Positions 45,489 to 54,421 of a DNA stretch of 64,000 nucleotides are shown here, one piece after another. Source of the DNA: CBDCTM01 sp965222005 (GTDB lineage: Bacteria > Bacteroidota > Bacteroidia > Chitinophagales > Saprospiraceae); assembly GCA_965222005.1 (NCBI GenBank), contig OZ244935.1:1426001-1490000 (forward strand), in the 5' to 3' direction. A program made the translations under genes and the position numbers. Within the stretch, counting starts at the first letter, position 1. Every line of letters begins with the position of its first letter. Below the pieces are notes generated by a model. The model did not search any database. It saw only the letters and a program-made list of their open reading frames with translations, and had not been told where the DNA came from.

Positions 45489-47291
45489 ATGCGAAAACTG
45501 ACCTTATTTTTTCTTTTTTGCCTCCCCTTCCTTTTATTTGGTCAGGACACCAAACTGGCCCAGCAGTACTATGCGGATGGCGAATTTGAAAAGGCCGCCG
45601 CCGTGTACAAGAAATTGTTTGAAACCAATAAGGGCAATCAATATTATTTCAATCGTTATATCGATTGCCTGCTTTCTCTTGAGCAATATGAGCGGAGCGA
45701 AGAGGTGATCAAAAAGCAGATCAAAAAATTTCCCAAAGATGTTCACCTGCTGGTCACTTACGGCAATGTGTTTGATAAACAGTATCGGGAAGAGGAGGCC
45801 AAAGCTCAGTATAAAAAAGCCATCGATAAGCTGCCTGCCGACCGTTTTGCCATTACTAAGCTGGCCAATGCCTTTACCACCCTCAACAAATTCGACCTGG
45901 CCATCCAAACCTACGAGAAGGGCTCGAAAATGCTGAAAGAGAAAAACATCTTTGCCTACAACCTGGGCGATCTGTACCGTCGAAAAGGCGATGCACCTAA
46001 AATGATCAACAGCTACCTCAATAGCCTGAACGAAAACCCCAGCCGCCTCAATACCCTCAAAACCCTCTTCCAACGATACCTCCTTTCCGATGAGGATTAC
46101 CTCGAACTCCAATCGCAGCTCTACGAACGCATCCAGGAAGATGAAAATGCTACCCATTATCCCGAATTGCTGACCTGGGTATTTGTTCAAAAGAAGGACT
46201 ATCGCGGGGCCTTGAGGCAGGTAAAGGCCTTGGATCGCCAGCTGGCCGAAAACGGAGGCCGGGTATATCGGCTGGCCGAAATTGCTGCCAATGCCAAAGA
46301 CTATGATACCGCCATTTCTGCTTACGACTATCTGGTGGAAACGAAAGGACCGGCGAGCAGCTTTTATATTGAAGCCAAGCGGGAGTTGCTCAGCACCAAA
46401 CGCAAAAAATTGGTGGAAGGCTTTGATTATAGTAGAGAAAACTTGTTGGCCCTCGAACAGCAGTACATTGACTTTCTACAGGAGTTTGGCAGCAATAAAA
46501 CCACCGCTGCCATCATAGCTGAACTGGCCGAACTCGAAGCTTTTTATCTCAACGACCTGGGCAAAGCTACCAGCTTGCTACAAGAGATGATCGAGTATCC
46601 CGGCCTCAACCGCTATGTGCAGGCTAAAGCCAAGTTGAGCCTGGCCGATTTTTATCTGATGCAGGGAGAGCGCTGGGAAGCTACCTTATTGTACAGCCAG
46701 GTGGACAAGGAGTTTAAGGATGACATCTTGGGCCATGAAGCTCGCTTTCGAAATGCCAAACTTTCCTATTATGTTGGTGATTTTCAATGGGCACAGACGC
46801 AATTTGATGTACTCAAAGCCTCCACTTCCAAGCTCATTGCCAATGATGCGCTCGATCTATCAATCTTTATTATGGATAATCTGGGGCTCGATTCTATCGC
46901 AAAACCAATGGAATTGTATGCCTCTGCCGACCTGCTGGTATTTCAAAACCGCCTGGAGGAGGCCTTCCAAAAGCTGGATTCCATCCAGCAGTTTTATCCT
47001 GAGCATTCCTTGGAAGATGACATTTACTGGACGCGCTCACGCATTTTCTACAAACAAAAGCAATATGCCAAAAGTGGAGCTTATTTGCATAAGATCATTG
47101 ACAATCATGCCCATGGTATCCGTGCCGACAATGCCATGTTTGCTCTTGCCGAACTCTATGAAAACCAGCTCAATGACTTGGAATTAGCCAAATCATTGTA
47201 TGAGCGGATATTTATCGAATATTCCGGAAGCACATTTGCTGTAGAGGCTCGCAAACGTTTCCGAAAACTTCGCGGCGATGATGTGCAATGA
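45489..47291 (+). CDS. Exported TPR protein
   Basis: About 600 residues. The ATG at 45489 starts a clear signal peptide (RKLTLFFLFCLPFLLFGQ). An upstream start at 45465 adds only 8 residues without the signal pattern. The mature protein is TPR-like helices throughout (about 25-590), with QYYADGEFEKAAAVYKKLFE in the first. It is exported to the periplasm and could be a scaffold in cell-envelope assembly. Function unknown. Confidence 0.85.
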   Translation: MRKLTLFFLFCLPFLLFGQDTKLAQQYYADGEFEKAAAVYKKLFETNKGNQYYFNRYIDCLLSLEQYERSEEVIKKQIKKFPKDVHLLVTYGNVFDKQYREEEAKAQYKKAIDKLPADRFAITKLANAFTTLNKFDLAIQTYEKGSKMLKEKNIFAYNLGDLYRRKGDAPKMINSYLNSLNENPSRLNTLKTLFQRYLLSDEDYLELQSQLYERIQEDENATHYPELLTWVFVQKKDYRGALRQVKALDRQLAENGGRVYRLAEIAANAKDYDTAISAYDYLVETKGPASSFYIEAKRELLSTKRKKLVEGFDYSRENLLALEQQYIDFLQEFGSNKTTAAIIAELAELEAFYLNDLGKATSLLQEMIEYPGLNRYVQAKAKLSLADFYLMQGERWEATLLYSQVDKEFKDDILGHEARFRNAKLSYYVGDFQWAQTQFDVLKASTSKLIANDALDLSIFIMDNLGLDSIAKPMELYASADLLVFQNRLEEAFQKLDSIQQFYPEHSLEDDIYWTRSRIFYKQKQYAKSGAYLHKIIDNHAHGIRADNAMFALAELYENQLNDLELAKSLYERIFIEYSGSTFAVEARKRFRKLRGDDVQ

Positions 47292-47324
47292 TACCGCTGC
47301 CCCGCTTCCAACTCACAAATTACC

Positions 47325-47627
47325 ATGATACTTTATAACGTAACCGTAAAAATCACCCACTCGGTTCATGACGAATGGCTTCGTTGGATGAAAGAAGTTC
47401 ACATTCCCGATGTGTTAGAAACGGGCCTTTTTCAATCTCATCGCATTTGCCGTATCCTACAGGATGAGGTAGATGGTGTCACCTATGCTTTCCAATATCT
47501 TTGTGAAGATATGGCGGCATTCCAGCACTATCAGCAAGCTTTTGCACCAGCCCTTCAACAAGATCACAGCGAACGCTATAAAGGGCAATATGTAGCCTTT
47601 CGAACGTTGATGGAGGTAGTGGAGTGA
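47325..47627 (+). CDS. DUF4286-family small protein
   Basis: A 100-residue protein with a ferredoxin-like pattern: MILYNVTVKITHSVHDEWLRWM at the start, then HIPDVLETGLF and the closing strand YVAFRTLMEVVE. The family is widespread in Bacteroidota, with unknown function. There is no signal or membrane segment. It is 33 bp downstream of the TPR gene and may be co-transcribed. Confidence 0.8.
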   Translation: MILYNVTVKITHSVHDEWLRWMKEVHIPDVLETGLFQSHRICRILQDEVDGVTYAFQYLCEDMAAFQHYQQAFAPALQQDHSERYKGQYVAFRTLMEVVE

Positions 47628-47692
47628 AGGGAACCGGACTTGCAAATGGGCTGATAAAATTAGGAAAAATGCCGCCCAAAACGTAAATTCGC

Positions 47693-47700
47693 TACATTTG
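47693..47700 (+). promoter_or_regulatory. Bacteroidota -7 box before acyl-CoA dehydrogenase
   Basis: TACATTTG fits the consensus, 40 bp before the ATG. No clear -33 box. Confidence 0.5.
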
Positions 47701-47739
47701 ATATATTGTTGATTTTTTATTCAAAAATCCTTTTTAAGA

Positions 47740-48927
47740 ATGACTTTTGACTTCACTGAAGAGCAGCTGGCCGTCCGGGAAGCTGCTCGCGAATTTGCTC
47801 AAAAAGAGCTGAAGCCCGGCGTTATTGAACGCGACACCAATATGTCCTATCCCAAAGAACAGGTCCGGCAAATGGCGGAGCTGGGGTTTCTCGGCATGAT
47901 GGTATCACCGGAATACAATGGCGGAGGAATGGACACCATATCCTATGTGCTGGCTATGGAGGAAATATCGAAAGTAGATAACTCTTGCTCAGTCATTATG
48001 TCAGTCAACAATTCGTTGGTTTGCTGGGGACTGGAAAAGTATTGCACCGAAGCACAAAAACGAAAATACCTCACACGCCTGGCCACCGGAGAGTGGATCG
48101 GTGCCTTTTGCCTGTCGGAACCGGAAGCGGGTAGTGATGCTACCAGCCAGCGCACCACCGCCGTTGACATGGGCGATCACTATTTGCTGAATGGCACCAA
48201 AAACTGGATCACCAATGGCGGCACGTCCAATGTACATCTGGTCATGGCTCAAACGGATGCTGACAAGGGTCATAGAGGAATTAATGCTTTTATTGTAGAA
48301 ACCGATTGGGAAGGGGTTGTGATTGGTGCCAAAGAAGATAAGCTTGGCATTCGTGCTTCCGATACGCATACCATCATGTACACCGATGTGAAAGTACCCA
48401 AAGAGAACCGAATTGGAGAAGACGGTTTTGGGTTTAAATTTGCGATGAAGGTACTTTCAGGCGGTCGCATTGGCATTGCGGCTCAGGCATTGGGTATAGC
48501 TGGTGGTGCTTTTGAGTTGGCTACTGCCTATTCGCAAGAACGCGCAGCATTTGGCAAGCCCATTGCCAAACATCAAGCTATAGCATTCAAGCTGGCTGAT
48601 ATGGCTACCGATATCGAAGCTGCCCGCTTGCTCGTATATCGCTCTGCCTGGCTCAAAGATCAGGACATGAACTATGATGCAGCCAGCTCCATGGCCAAGG
48701 TGTTTGCTTCAGAAGTAGCGATGAAGCATACCGTGGAAGCTGTACAGATACACGGCGGCTACGGCTTTGTAAAAGAGTATCACGTGGAGCGCCTCATGCG
48801 GGATGCCAAAATCACCCAAATCTACGAAGGGACCAGCGAGATACAGCGCATCGTGATATCCAGGGAAATACTGAAAAATGGCAATCTGTACATTCCTGTT
48901 CAGCCTGTAGCGATGGAAAGTGCCTGA
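47740..48927 (+). CDS. Acyl-CoA dehydrogenase
   Basis: A 395-residue FAD flavoprotein that introduces a double bond into acyl-CoA. It has the dehydrogenase signatures AFCLSEPEAGSDA (about 124-136) and QIHGGYGFVKEYHVERLMRDAKI (about 337-360). The catalytic base is probably the glutamate in QIYEGTSEI (about 366-374). The N-terminal helical domain and middle beta domain are both complete. The substrate chain length is unknown. It is probably monocistronic. Confidence 0.93.
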   Translation: MTFDFTEEQLAVREAAREFAQKELKPGVIERDTNMSYPKEQVRQMAELGFLGMMVSPEYNGGGMDTISYVLAMEEISKVDNSCSVIMSVNNSLVCWGLEKYCTEAQKRKYLTRLATGEWIGAFCLSEPEAGSDATSQRTTAVDMGDHYLLNGTKNWITNGGTSNVHLVMAQTDADKGHRGINAFIVETDWEGVVIGAKEDKLGIRASDTHTIMYTDVKVPKENRIGEDGFGFKFAMKVLSGGRIGIAAQALGIAGGAFELATAYSQERAAFGKPIAKHQAIAFKLADMATDIEAARLLVYRSAWLKDQDMNYDAASSMAKVFASEVAMKHTVEAVQIHGGYGFVKEYHVERLMRDAKITQIYEGTSEIQRIVISREILKNGNLYIPVQPVAMESA

Positions 48928-48993
48928 TTTCTTTTCTTCAACCAACAACCTTCTCCCTCTGCTGGTCGTTTTAATGAAGGCAAATCAACGATT

Positions 48994-50091
48994 ATGAAAG
49001 GAGCCTATCGCCTTGCTACCATCAGCGGGATACCTGTGTATATACACTGGACGTTTGGTCTGTTGTTTTTCTACGTGCTCTATATTGGCAATAGCACCGG
49101 TATGGACTTACAGGGAATGGGCCTTTTTTCACTCTTTTTGTTGAGCCTGTTCTTTTGTGTGGTTTTGCATGAATTTGGCCATGCATTTGCCGCAAGGCAG
49201 TATGGTGTATCTACTCAGGATATTATCCTTTCGCCCATAGGCGGAGTGGCGCGGCTCAATAAACTGCCCGAAAAGCCAATCCAGGAGTTTGTAGTTGCCA
49301 TAGCCGGTCCCTTGGTTAATGTAGCCATCGCGCTGGTTTTGGGTATCGGGCTCTACTTTTTTGCAGATGCCAGATTTTTGCCGGGAGGAGAAGAACATCG
49401 TGTGTTCAACGATCTTTCCAACTTTGTCCCCATGCTTTTCCTGCTCAATTTGGTGCTGGTGGGCTTCAATCTACTGCCTGCTTTTCCAATGGATGGCGGC
49501 CGCATTTTGCGCTCCCTGCTCTCCATTCCGCTAGGCAGGCCCAAAGCTACACGCATCGCTTCATGGTTGGGGCAGGGCATCGCGATCTGCTTTATAGGCT
49601 ACAGCCTGTACCATTCCGAACTGATGCTGGGGCTGATTGGCTTGTTTGTCTTTTTTGCTGCATCCCATGAATACAGGATGGTGATGTTGGATCATTTGCT
49701 TTCGGACAAAACAGTGGCCGATATGATGCGCCGCCAGTTCACGCGCTTGTCGGCAGCACAGCCGATGCATCAGGCAGCGTTTGAGCTACAGCACAGTAAC
49801 GAAAGACATTTTGTAGTGCTAGACGAAGCAGGCAATATAGTAGGTGTGCTGACCGAGCAGGCTATTGCGGAAGCTATTAAAAACAAACAACTGGACACTT
49901 CTATAAGCAGTCATACGAGCCGCAATTTTGAGGCCGTTGTACCTCAATTGGGCTTAAAGCAACTTTTTCAAATCATGCACAAAAGAAAGTACAGCCTGTT
50001 GCCGGTTATCAATGAGTGGGGCCAAATGATAGCGGTGGTCGATACGCAGGGGATGGATGATTTTGTGAAATTGCAGCGAAAGCTGAAGTAA
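48994..50091 (+). CDS. Site-2 protease (M50) with two CBS domains
   Basis: A 365-residue inner-membrane protein with about six helices. The zinc motif HEFGH gives H59, E60 and H63, and the second metal motif NLLPAFPMDGGRIL includes D167. A C-terminal pair of CBS domains (about 240-360, with VVLDEAGNIVGVLT and KYSLLPVINEWGQMIAVV) may sense nucleotides. The family cleaves membrane-bound regulators. It ends before a bidirectional terminator. Confidence 0.92.
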   Translation: MKGAYRLATISGIPVYIHWTFGLLFFYVLYIGNSTGMDLQGMGLFSLFLLSLFFCVVLHEFGHAFAARQYGVSTQDIILSPIGGVARLNKLPEKPIQEFVVAIAGPLVNVAIALVLGIGLYFFADARFLPGGEEHRVFNDLSNFVPMLFLLNLVLVGFNLLPAFPMDGGRILRSLLSIPLGRPKATRIASWLGQGIAICFIGYSLYHSELMLGLIGLFVFFAASHEYRMVMLDHLLSDKTVADMMRRQFTRLSAAQPMHQAAFELQHSNERHFVVLDEAGNIVGVLTEQAIAEAIKNKQLDTSISSHTSRNFEAVVPQLGLKQLFQIMHKRKYSLLPVINEWGQMIAVVDTQGMDDFVKLQRKLK

Positions 50092-50180
50092 AAATGGATG
50101 GATAGGAAGATAAAAAAGAGGCAGTGCCTTATCAGTAAGGCTGAACATGAATCAAAAAACACCCTTACATTAGCACCGCT

Positions 50181-50217
50181 AAAAAAGGAATCTGAATAGT
50201 ACCCAGATTCCTTTTTT
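50181..50217. terminator. Bidirectional terminator between convergent genes
   Basis: AAAAAAGGAATCTG (50181-50194) pairs with CAGATTCCTTTTTT (50204-50217) across a short loop. T-tracts on both strands serve the M50 gene and the convergent OmpH gene. Confidence 0.9.
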
Positions 50218-50254
50218 GCACTAATGCACCGAAGGGTAAATTCCAAACACGCTC

Positions 50255-50770
50255 TTAGATGCCCAGCTTGGCTTTTACCAGCGGCATCACATCATCACTA
50301 TCTTTGGCAAAAAGCACCGCATTGAAGCTGCTGGTGTCGAATATCATAGTATATCCTCGCTCTTTGCCAACAGCATGAATGGCTTTGTCCACCCTTTCAA
50401 GGATTGGCTTGAGGAGCTTTTCTCTGCGGGCTTGCACCTTTTGAACAATCTCCTGTTCGTTTTTTAGCAAGTCTTCCTGCTCCTTTTGTAAGGCGGCTTG
50501 CTGTTGTTGAGCGTCCACTGCTGACATTTTCCCCGACTGATATTCCTGCATAAATTTGCCGCCGCGCTCCCGAAAGTCCTTTACCTTCACATCATGCGCT
50601 TTGAGTAGCTGCTCCTGGTATGCGGTCAATTCAGAATTGGCGTTTTTGGTGGCTGGCAGTAGGGCAAGGAGGTTACCTGAGTTGAGGTGACCATATTTTT
50701 GGGCAAAGCCGTTGGAAGCCATACAAACCAGCAAAAATGCCATGCAACTGTACTTGATATACTTTTTCAT
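50255..50770 (-). CDS. OmpH/Skp-family periplasmic chaperone
   Basis: The 171-residue protein has a signal peptide (cleavage near residue 23, GFAQ-KYG) and a long amphipathic helical mid-section with many Gln/Glu/Lys (about 55-120), as in the tentacles of Skp. The family captures unfolded outer-membrane proteins. It ends 38 bp from the shared terminator. Confidence 0.85.
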   Translation of the reverse strand: MKKYIKYSCMAFLLVCMASNGFAQKYGHLNSGNLLALLPATKNANSELTAYQEQLLKAHDVKVKDFRERGGKFMQEYQSGKMSAVDAQQQQAALQKEQEDLLKNEQEIVQKVQARREKLLKPILERVDKAIHAVGKERGYTMIFDTSSFNAVLFAKDSDDVMPLVKAKLGI

Positions 50771-50803
50771 AGAAATCTTATTGAGTTTTTATTTTTAAGA
50801 CGT

Positions 50804-50811
50804 CAAAGTTA
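50804..50811 (-). promoter_or_regulatory. Bacteroidota -7 box before the OmpH gene
   Basis: TAACTTTG on the minus strand, 34 bp before the ATG. The gap is shared with the divergent flavin-binding gene. Confidence 0.5.
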
Positions 50812-50862
50812 GCGCTAGATGGATAACTTTACTAACATTTAACAAAAGATTATTTTTGACTT

Positions 50863-51510
50863 ATGGAACAATTTTCGATTGACGAGCGCAATAAGGTGAG
50901 GCGTGTTCCGCAGCGTGGGCAGTACGATAAAGCCAGTGTTTTCAGTATTTTGGATGCCGGTTTTCTATGCCACGTCAGCTTTGCGGTGGATGGGCAGCCC
51001 TTCAATATCCCGATGGCTTATGGGCGCAAGGGCGATGTCCTGTATCTCCACGGAGCCACCAAAAGTCGGCTGATACAAAGACTCAGAGAGGGCATTGCTG
51101 TCTGTATTTGTGTGACGCATCTGGACGGAATTGTGCTGGCTCGCTCGGCCTTTCATCACTCCATGAACTATCGCTCTGCGGTGCTTTTTGGAAAAGCCGG
51201 CTTGGTGGACGAGGGCCGCAAGGAGGGAGCTTTGCGGATCATCAGTGAGCAAATAGTACCCGGCCGCTGGGCCGAATGTCGTCCGGTTTTGGACAAAGAG
51301 CTTAAAGCAACCCATGTGCTGGCCTTTCAAATTGAGCAGGCTTCTGCCAAAATCAGAAGCGGGCCGCCAAAAGACGAAACTGCCGATTATGACTTGCCTG
51401 TCTGGGCCGGAGTGTTGCCGATGCAAGTCCAATACCTTCCTCCTGAGCCGGATCCTGACCTTCAGCACAACCTTGAGGTGGCGGAAAGTGTTAGACGTTT
51501 GATGGATTGA
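50863..51510 (+). CDS. Pyridoxamine 5'-phosphate oxidase-like flavin-binding protein
   Basis: A 215-residue protein with the split-barrel fold: NKVRRVPQRGQYD at the start, ILDAGFLCHVSFAVDGQPFNIPMAYG (about 28-53), LYLHGATKSRL and NYRSAVLFGKAGLV. NimA-like members reduce nitroimidazoles or bind FMN/heme. The substrate is unknown. A TATTTTTG motif lies only 5 bp before the ATG, so the start is uncertain by a few codons. It is followed after 70 bp by the first DinB gene. Confidence 0.8.
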   Translation: MEQFSIDERNKVRRVPQRGQYDKASVFSILDAGFLCHVSFAVDGQPFNIPMAYGRKGDVLYLHGATKSRLIQRLREGIAVCICVTHLDGIVLARSAFHHSMNYRSAVLFGKAGLVDEGRKEGALRIISEQIVPGRWAECRPVLDKELKATHVLAFQIEQASAKIRSGPPKDETADYDLPVWAGVLPMQVQYLPPEPDPDLQHNLEVAESVRRLMD

Positions 51511-51580
51511 TGTGGGGAAGGCTAGGTGTAGCGGCTACAGAAGGCCTCCCTGTTTTCGGCAAATCTTAAAATAACAAACA

Positions 51581-52093
51581 ATGAATGCAAGACCTTTACC
51601 AAAGGAATCGGATGACTATTTCAAAAAATATATTGGACAGGTAGCGGGTGACGACTTCCTCCGGGTACTAGAGGATCAACAAGCCGACACGCATGCCTTG
51701 CTGCGCACCTTGCCGCCCGAAAAATGGGAGTATGCCTACGCTCCCGCTAAGTGGACGCTCAAGGAGGTGATGATCCACCTCATCGATGCTGAGCGGATAT
51801 TCGCTTACCGGGCCTTGCGCATTGCCCGCAATGACAAAACACCGCTGCCCGGATTCGAGCAGAACGATTACATTCCGTACGCCCATGCAGCTTCTCGTAG
51901 CCCCGAATCCATCCTGGCGGAGTATGAGGCTGTGCGCCGTGCCTCTATCGAGCTGTTCAAGTCATTCGATGAGGATGCATTGAAAAGGATGGGTACTGCC
52001 AGTGAAAAGCCTTTTAGTGTAAGGGCGCTTGGCTTTACCATTGCCGGCCATGAGCATCATCACTTGCAGGTAATCCGTGAAAAATATATATGA
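51581..52093 (+). CDS. DinB-family metal-binding protein (first of three)
   Basis: A 170-residue four-helix bundle of the DinB/YfiT kind. KWTLKEVMIHLIDAERIFAYRALRI (about 57-81) carries the first ligand histidine and AGHEHHHLQVI the last pair. The family includes thiol-dependent enzymes, and the substrate is unknown. The second DinB gene starts 1 bp after its stop. Confidence 0.85.
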   Translation: MNARPLPKESDDYFKKYIGQVAGDDFLRVLEDQQADTHALLRTLPPEKWEYAYAPAKWTLKEVMIHLIDAERIFAYRALRIARNDKTPLPGFEQNDYIPYAHAASRSPESILAEYEAVRRASIELFKSFDEDALKRMGTASEKPFSVRALGFTIAGHEHHHLQVIREKYI

Positions 52094-52094
52094 T

Positions 52095-52619
52095 ATGACC
52101 TTCGATTTACGAAAGAGTATCCAAATTTTAGAACGCACTCCCAATGTGCTTAGAGCTTTGGTGGAAGGCTTGGATAGTGGTTGGACGCATCACAATGAAG
52201 GGGGCGAGAGCTGGTCGGTTTTCGATATTGTCGGTCATTTTATACATGGTGAGTTGACTGACTGGATTCCGCGGATGGATATTATCCTCAGCGATAATGA
52301 TGATCGTCGTTTTGAGCCATTCGACCGTTTTGCTCAGTTTGAAAACAGTAAAGGGAAAAGCCTGGCAATGCTCCTGGCGGAGTTTGAAAAACTTCGGGCT
52401 GCCAATATTATCCGGCTTCAACAAGCTAACCTAAATGCTGTAGCACTCAGGCGAACAGCTGTGCATCCCGAATTCGGAACGGTGACCTTGCGGGAATTAT
52501 TAGCTTCCTGGGTAGTCCATGACCTGGGGCACATTGCCCAAATTAGCCGGGTAATGGCCAAACAATATTCCGAGCAAGTTGGGCCGTGGAAAGCGTATAT
52601 GGGTGTGTTAAACCGATAA
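52095..52619 (+). CDS. DinB-family protein (second of three)
   Basis: About 174 residues with the DinB pattern: SWSVFDIVGHFIHGELTDWIPRM gives the first ligand histidine, and VVHDLGHIAQISRVM the HxxxH pair. The start at 52095 directly follows the stop of the previous gene. It shares only weak sequence similarity with its two neighbours, so the run is not a recent duplication. Confidence 0.85.
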   Translation: MTFDLRKSIQILERTPNVLRALVEGLDSGWTHHNEGGESWSVFDIVGHFIHGELTDWIPRMDIILSDNDDRRFEPFDRFAQFENSKGKSLAMLLAEFEKLRAANIIRLQQANLNAVALRRTAVHPEFGTVTLRELLASWVVHDLGHIAQISRVMAKQYSEQVGPWKAYMGVLNR

Positions 52620-52628
52620 ATATGGAAT

Positions 52629-53078
52629 ATGCCACAAACATTTATTCACTACTTCGATCGCTACCTCAAACAACTCGATCAGGAGATCAGGGCTTATCCC
52701 GATGAAGCTCAACTCTGGCAATTGGCCGGGGATATCAGCAATACTCCCGGCAACCTATGCCTGCATCTGATCGGCAACCTCAACCACTTCATTGGGCATG
52801 CGTTGGGCGATACGGCTTATGTGAGAAACCGCCCCCTCGAATTCAGCGAAAAAAGTGTACCCCGCGCTACGATGCTGGAGCGTTTGACTGCTACGCGTAG
52901 TATGTTGGCGGAGGTATTGAAAGAAGTGAAAGATTTGGATGCAGATTATCCAAAAGGGCTGTTTCCGGAGGAAGGGAGTGTACGCTATCAACTGCTGCGC
53001 CTGCTCACCCATTTAGCCTACCATGTGGGGCAGATCAATTACCATCGCCGCTTGTTGGCGAGTTCGTCAAATCCATAA
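52629..53078 (+). CDS. DinB-superfamily protein (third of three)
   Basis: A 149-residue protein of the DUF1572-like branch: NLCLHLIGNLNHFIGHALGD, and the closing THLAYHVGQINYH with HxxxH. It is 9 bp downstream of the second. Its last 44 bp overlap the convergent GNAT gene tail-to-tail. Confidence 0.82.
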   Translation: MPQTFIHYFDRYLKQLDQEIRAYPDEAQLWQLAGDISNTPGNLCLHLIGNLNHFIGHALGDTAYVRNRPLEFSEKSVPRATMLERLTATRSMLAEVLKEVKDLDADYPKGLFPEEGSVRYQLLRLLTHLAYHVGQINYHRRLLASSSNP

Positions 53079-53541
53079 TGTACCAGCTGTTGCAGGCACT
53101 ATGGCCTGTGTTGCCTTTTGGGGCGGAGAGCGCTTGAAAACCTGCTTTTTGGTAGAGGCGGGCGGCGCGATCCATAGCCGCTATCGTTTCCAAATAGCAG
53201 TGCTTGTAGCCAATTTGGCGGGCTGCACCGAGGCATTTGAATAGTAGCTCTCTGCCCAGCCCCAGGCCCCGCGCCTGTGGGTAAAAGTACATTTTTTTCA
53301 ACTCACAGATGTCTTCTTCTGCATTGGCTAAGGGGCCGATACCACCACAGCCAACAATTGAATTGCCTTCCACTAGTACAAAAAACCGGGAGCGGGGATT
53401 GTTATAGGCTTCAAACATCTGATCCACCTCCGGATCCTGAATGGAATACCCTTCCCCTACGGCACCGAACTCGGTCATTACGGTACGGATAAGTGTAGCA
53501 ACAGCAGGATTATCGGCAGGGAGAATATCGCGAAACTGCAT
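53035..53541 (-). CDS. GNAT-family N-acetyltransferase
   Basis: A 168-residue acetyltransferase with the acetyl-CoA loop RGLGLGRELL (QARGLGLGR) and the family pattern of strands (FFVLVEGNSIVGCGG, ELKKMYFYP, RLYQKAGFQ). The substrate is unknown. It overlaps the third DinB gene by 44 bp at its 3' end. Confidence 0.85.
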   Translation of the reverse strand: MQFRDILPADNPAVATLIRTVMTEFGAVGEGYSIQDPEVDQMFEAYNNPRSRFFVLVEGNSIVGCGGIGPLANAEEDICELKKMYFYPQARGLGLGRELLFKCLGAARQIGYKHCYLETIAAMDRAARLYQKAGFQALSAPKGNTGHSACNSWYIMDLTNSPTSGDGN

Positions 53542-53544
53542 AAT

Positions 53545-53580
53545 GAAGAGAAACGAGCAGCACTCAAGAAGCGCTGCTCG
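53545..53580 (-). terminator. Hairpin downstream of the DUF937 gene
   Basis: CGAGCAGC (53554-53561) pairs with GCTGCTCG (53573-53580). On the minus strand it is followed by TTTCTCTT and lies just before the GNAT start, about 65 bp after the DUF937 stop. Confidence 0.6.
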
Positions 53581-53645
53581 GAAGATAGCTTAGAATCCTT
53601 TAAAAAGGACGGATTTACTTTCCAATTCCCTAAACAATTTAAGAT

Positions 53646-54266
53646 CTATTTTTTCTTAAATAAATTGCCAAGCACGTTCATTCCCATACCGGCTACATCG
53701 TCCATGAAGCTGCCGTCACCGTCTTGGTCGAGAAAACGGCCAATGAATCCCATTTCCTGGCTTTGCTGTTGGTTCATACTACCTACGCCCTTGGAGAGCA
53801 GGCTGGCCAACCCGCCGGCATCGAGCCTGTTTTGGCGCTTGGTACGACCCAATATGCCTAAAGCTACTGGTGCAAGCATAGCCATGAGATTGCCGGTTTT
53901 GTTATTGTCCAGGCCACTCATTTTGCTAATCATATCGACGGCATTGTTTTGCTTGCCTCCGAGTACATGTTTAAGGATGCCGACGCCATTCATAGCGCGG
54001 GCTTGGGTAGGCTGCGCTTTACCACTCAGCATGCCCATCACATCATCCAGTACGCTGCCATCATGGTCGCGATCGAGCGCTGAGGCTAGTGCACTGGCAC
54101 CTTGAGGAGTGGAAGCATTGCGAGCCATCGCATTCATAAGGAGCGACATGATACCATTGGTAGCATTAGCGGTTTGCTGACGATCAGTGCCGCCAAGCTG
54201 TTGGCTCAGCTGATTGATAAGGTTATCAGAAAGCTGACCTTGAACGAGGTCCATTAAATTTGCCAT
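53646..54266 (-). CDS. DUF937 protein with two EF-hand-like calcium loops
   Basis: A 206-residue glycine- and alanine-rich helical protein of the YidB/DUF937 type. Two EF-hand-like loops are seen: DRDHDGSVLDD (65-75) and DQDGDGSFMDD (180-190), both with the DxDxDG pattern. There is no signal peptide. Calcium binding is inferred. It has its own gene context between a GNAT and a TPR gene. Confidence 0.8.
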   Translation of the reverse strand: MANLMDLVQGQLSDNLINQLSQQLGGTDRQQTANATNGIMSLLMNAMARNASTPQGASALASALDRDHDGSVLDDVMGMLSGKAQPTQARAMNGVGILKHVLGGKQNNAVDMISKMSGLDNNKTGNLMAMLAPVALGILGRTKRQNRLDAGGLASLLSKGVGSMNQQQSQEMGFIGRFLDQDGDGSFMDDVAGMGMNVLGNLFKKK

Positions 54267-54421
54267 ATTGTATTAAGTTTAACAATGAAGAAAAAATCAC
54301 GTATCAGTAAGTAAAATATGAGGTTGTTGCGCAAGTTAACAATAATAATGTTGCCGAACAGTTATACACAATAAAATTTATCATATTTAAACTTATTCCA
54401 AGTCAACTGTATTCCAATTCC

